Part shown: one piece after another, positions 63,871-64,000 of the stretch
How positions within the stretch are numbered: position 1 is the stretch's first letter
Layout of the letters: each line of letters begins with the position of its first letter
NCBI RefSeq assembly: GCF_009663465.1
Contig: NZ_QXHU01000004.1
Span: 1-64,000 of the forward strand
Length of the DNA: 64,000 nt
From: Riemerella anatipestifer
GTDB lineage: Bacteria > Bacteroidota > Bacteroidia > Flavobacteriales > Weeksellaceae
Direction: 5' to 3'
The notes under the pieces: model-generated
What the model was told of the DNA's origin: nothing
Seen by the model: the letters and a program-made list of their open reading frames with translations, nothing else
The model's database searches: none
Translations under genes and position numbers: made by a program

Positions 63871-64000
63871 ATGAAAAAAGTAGCGTTATGGTTAGCATTC
63901 CTATTTACGGGAATTCTTTTCGCACAAGAAGTCAAGTATCAGTTGTCTAGTCATATTTTAGACATTACTCAAGGAAAACCAGCTCCAGGAGTAAGCATTA
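63871..64000 (+). CDS. Exported 5-hydroxyisourate hydrolase, N-terminal part (cut by window end)
   Basis: The first 43 codons of a gene that runs off the window. A signal peptide (MKKVALWLAFLFTGILFAQ) is followed by YQLSSHILDITQGKPAPGVS, the family's N-terminal catalytic-His signature (SxHxLDxxxGxPAxGV) of transthyretin-like hydroxyisourate hydrolases in the urate degradation pathway. A periplasmic form with signal peptide is known in some proteobacteria. Only the first part can be judged. Confidence 0.8.
   Translation, partial: MKKVALWLAFLFTGILFAQEVKYQLSSHILDITQGKPAPGVSI

Overview
The window comes from the chromosome of a member of the Bacteroidota, class Flavobacteriia, most likely the Weeksellaceae (Riemerella/Chryseobacterium-like; the genus is a guess). 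The evidence is a low-GC composition, a SusC/SusD pair, many TonB-linked barrels and lipoproteins, flavobacterial TAnnTTTG/TTG promoters with little use of Shine-Dalgarno sites, a GYDIA-type GHMP kinase (mevalonate route) and Bacteroidota-type HU proteins. No rRNA, tRNA, CRISPR array, transposase or integrase was seen.

Layout. 1-1300: an HU-like gene with a repeat-rich leader and a (TG)14 element. 1300-1832: a gene-free AT-rich stretch with two perfect DnaA-box-like 9-mers. 1833-11100: pgk, a Cys-rich lipoprotein, adenine deaminase, susCD and an M28 peptidase. 11105-13908: a methyltransferase and mnmG, bracketed by two perfect parS (ParB-binding) palindromes, which suggests an origin-proximal segment. 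13909-16560: an accessory insert (Uma2 protein, 41-bp tandem repeats, small membrane proteins, a DUF6261-like protein). 16564-22456: ybeY, patatin-barrel protein, GHMP kinase, pckA and a small membrane protein. 22580-28267: a complete tripartite RND efflux operon. 28311-35372: glmM, a TPR protein, a membrane-protein operon divergent from pabB/pabC, and metal-related small proteins. 35614-45757: two TonB-type barrels, a Fic protein with an operator array, a polytopic membrane protein, SelO and an aminotransferase.

45831-49138 is a second, larger version of the left-edge locus: the same (TG)n element and the same leader, but with two exported surface proteins between leader and HU gene. 49323-51436 holds three toxin-antitoxin pairs in a cassette-like block with repeats at its borders; one toxin gene has a 5' frameshift in an A6 tract. 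51437-52142 is repeat-rich and carries a 40-bp perfect palindrome.

52143-64000 is mostly housekeeping: ileS, a DksA-like protein, lspA, a SanA-like protein, lepA, and a suf locus (sufA, sufB) interrupted by a four-helix-bundle (S23) gene set in heptamer repeats. It ends with a solute-binding protein, a coiled-coil protein, an NlpE-like lipoprotein and the start of an exported hydroxyisourate hydrolase.

The most interesting signals are the two paralogous HU/surface-protein loci linked by a mutable dinucleotide repeat, the parS plus candidate oriC combination, the operator array upstream of fic, and the bordered toxin-antitoxin block.
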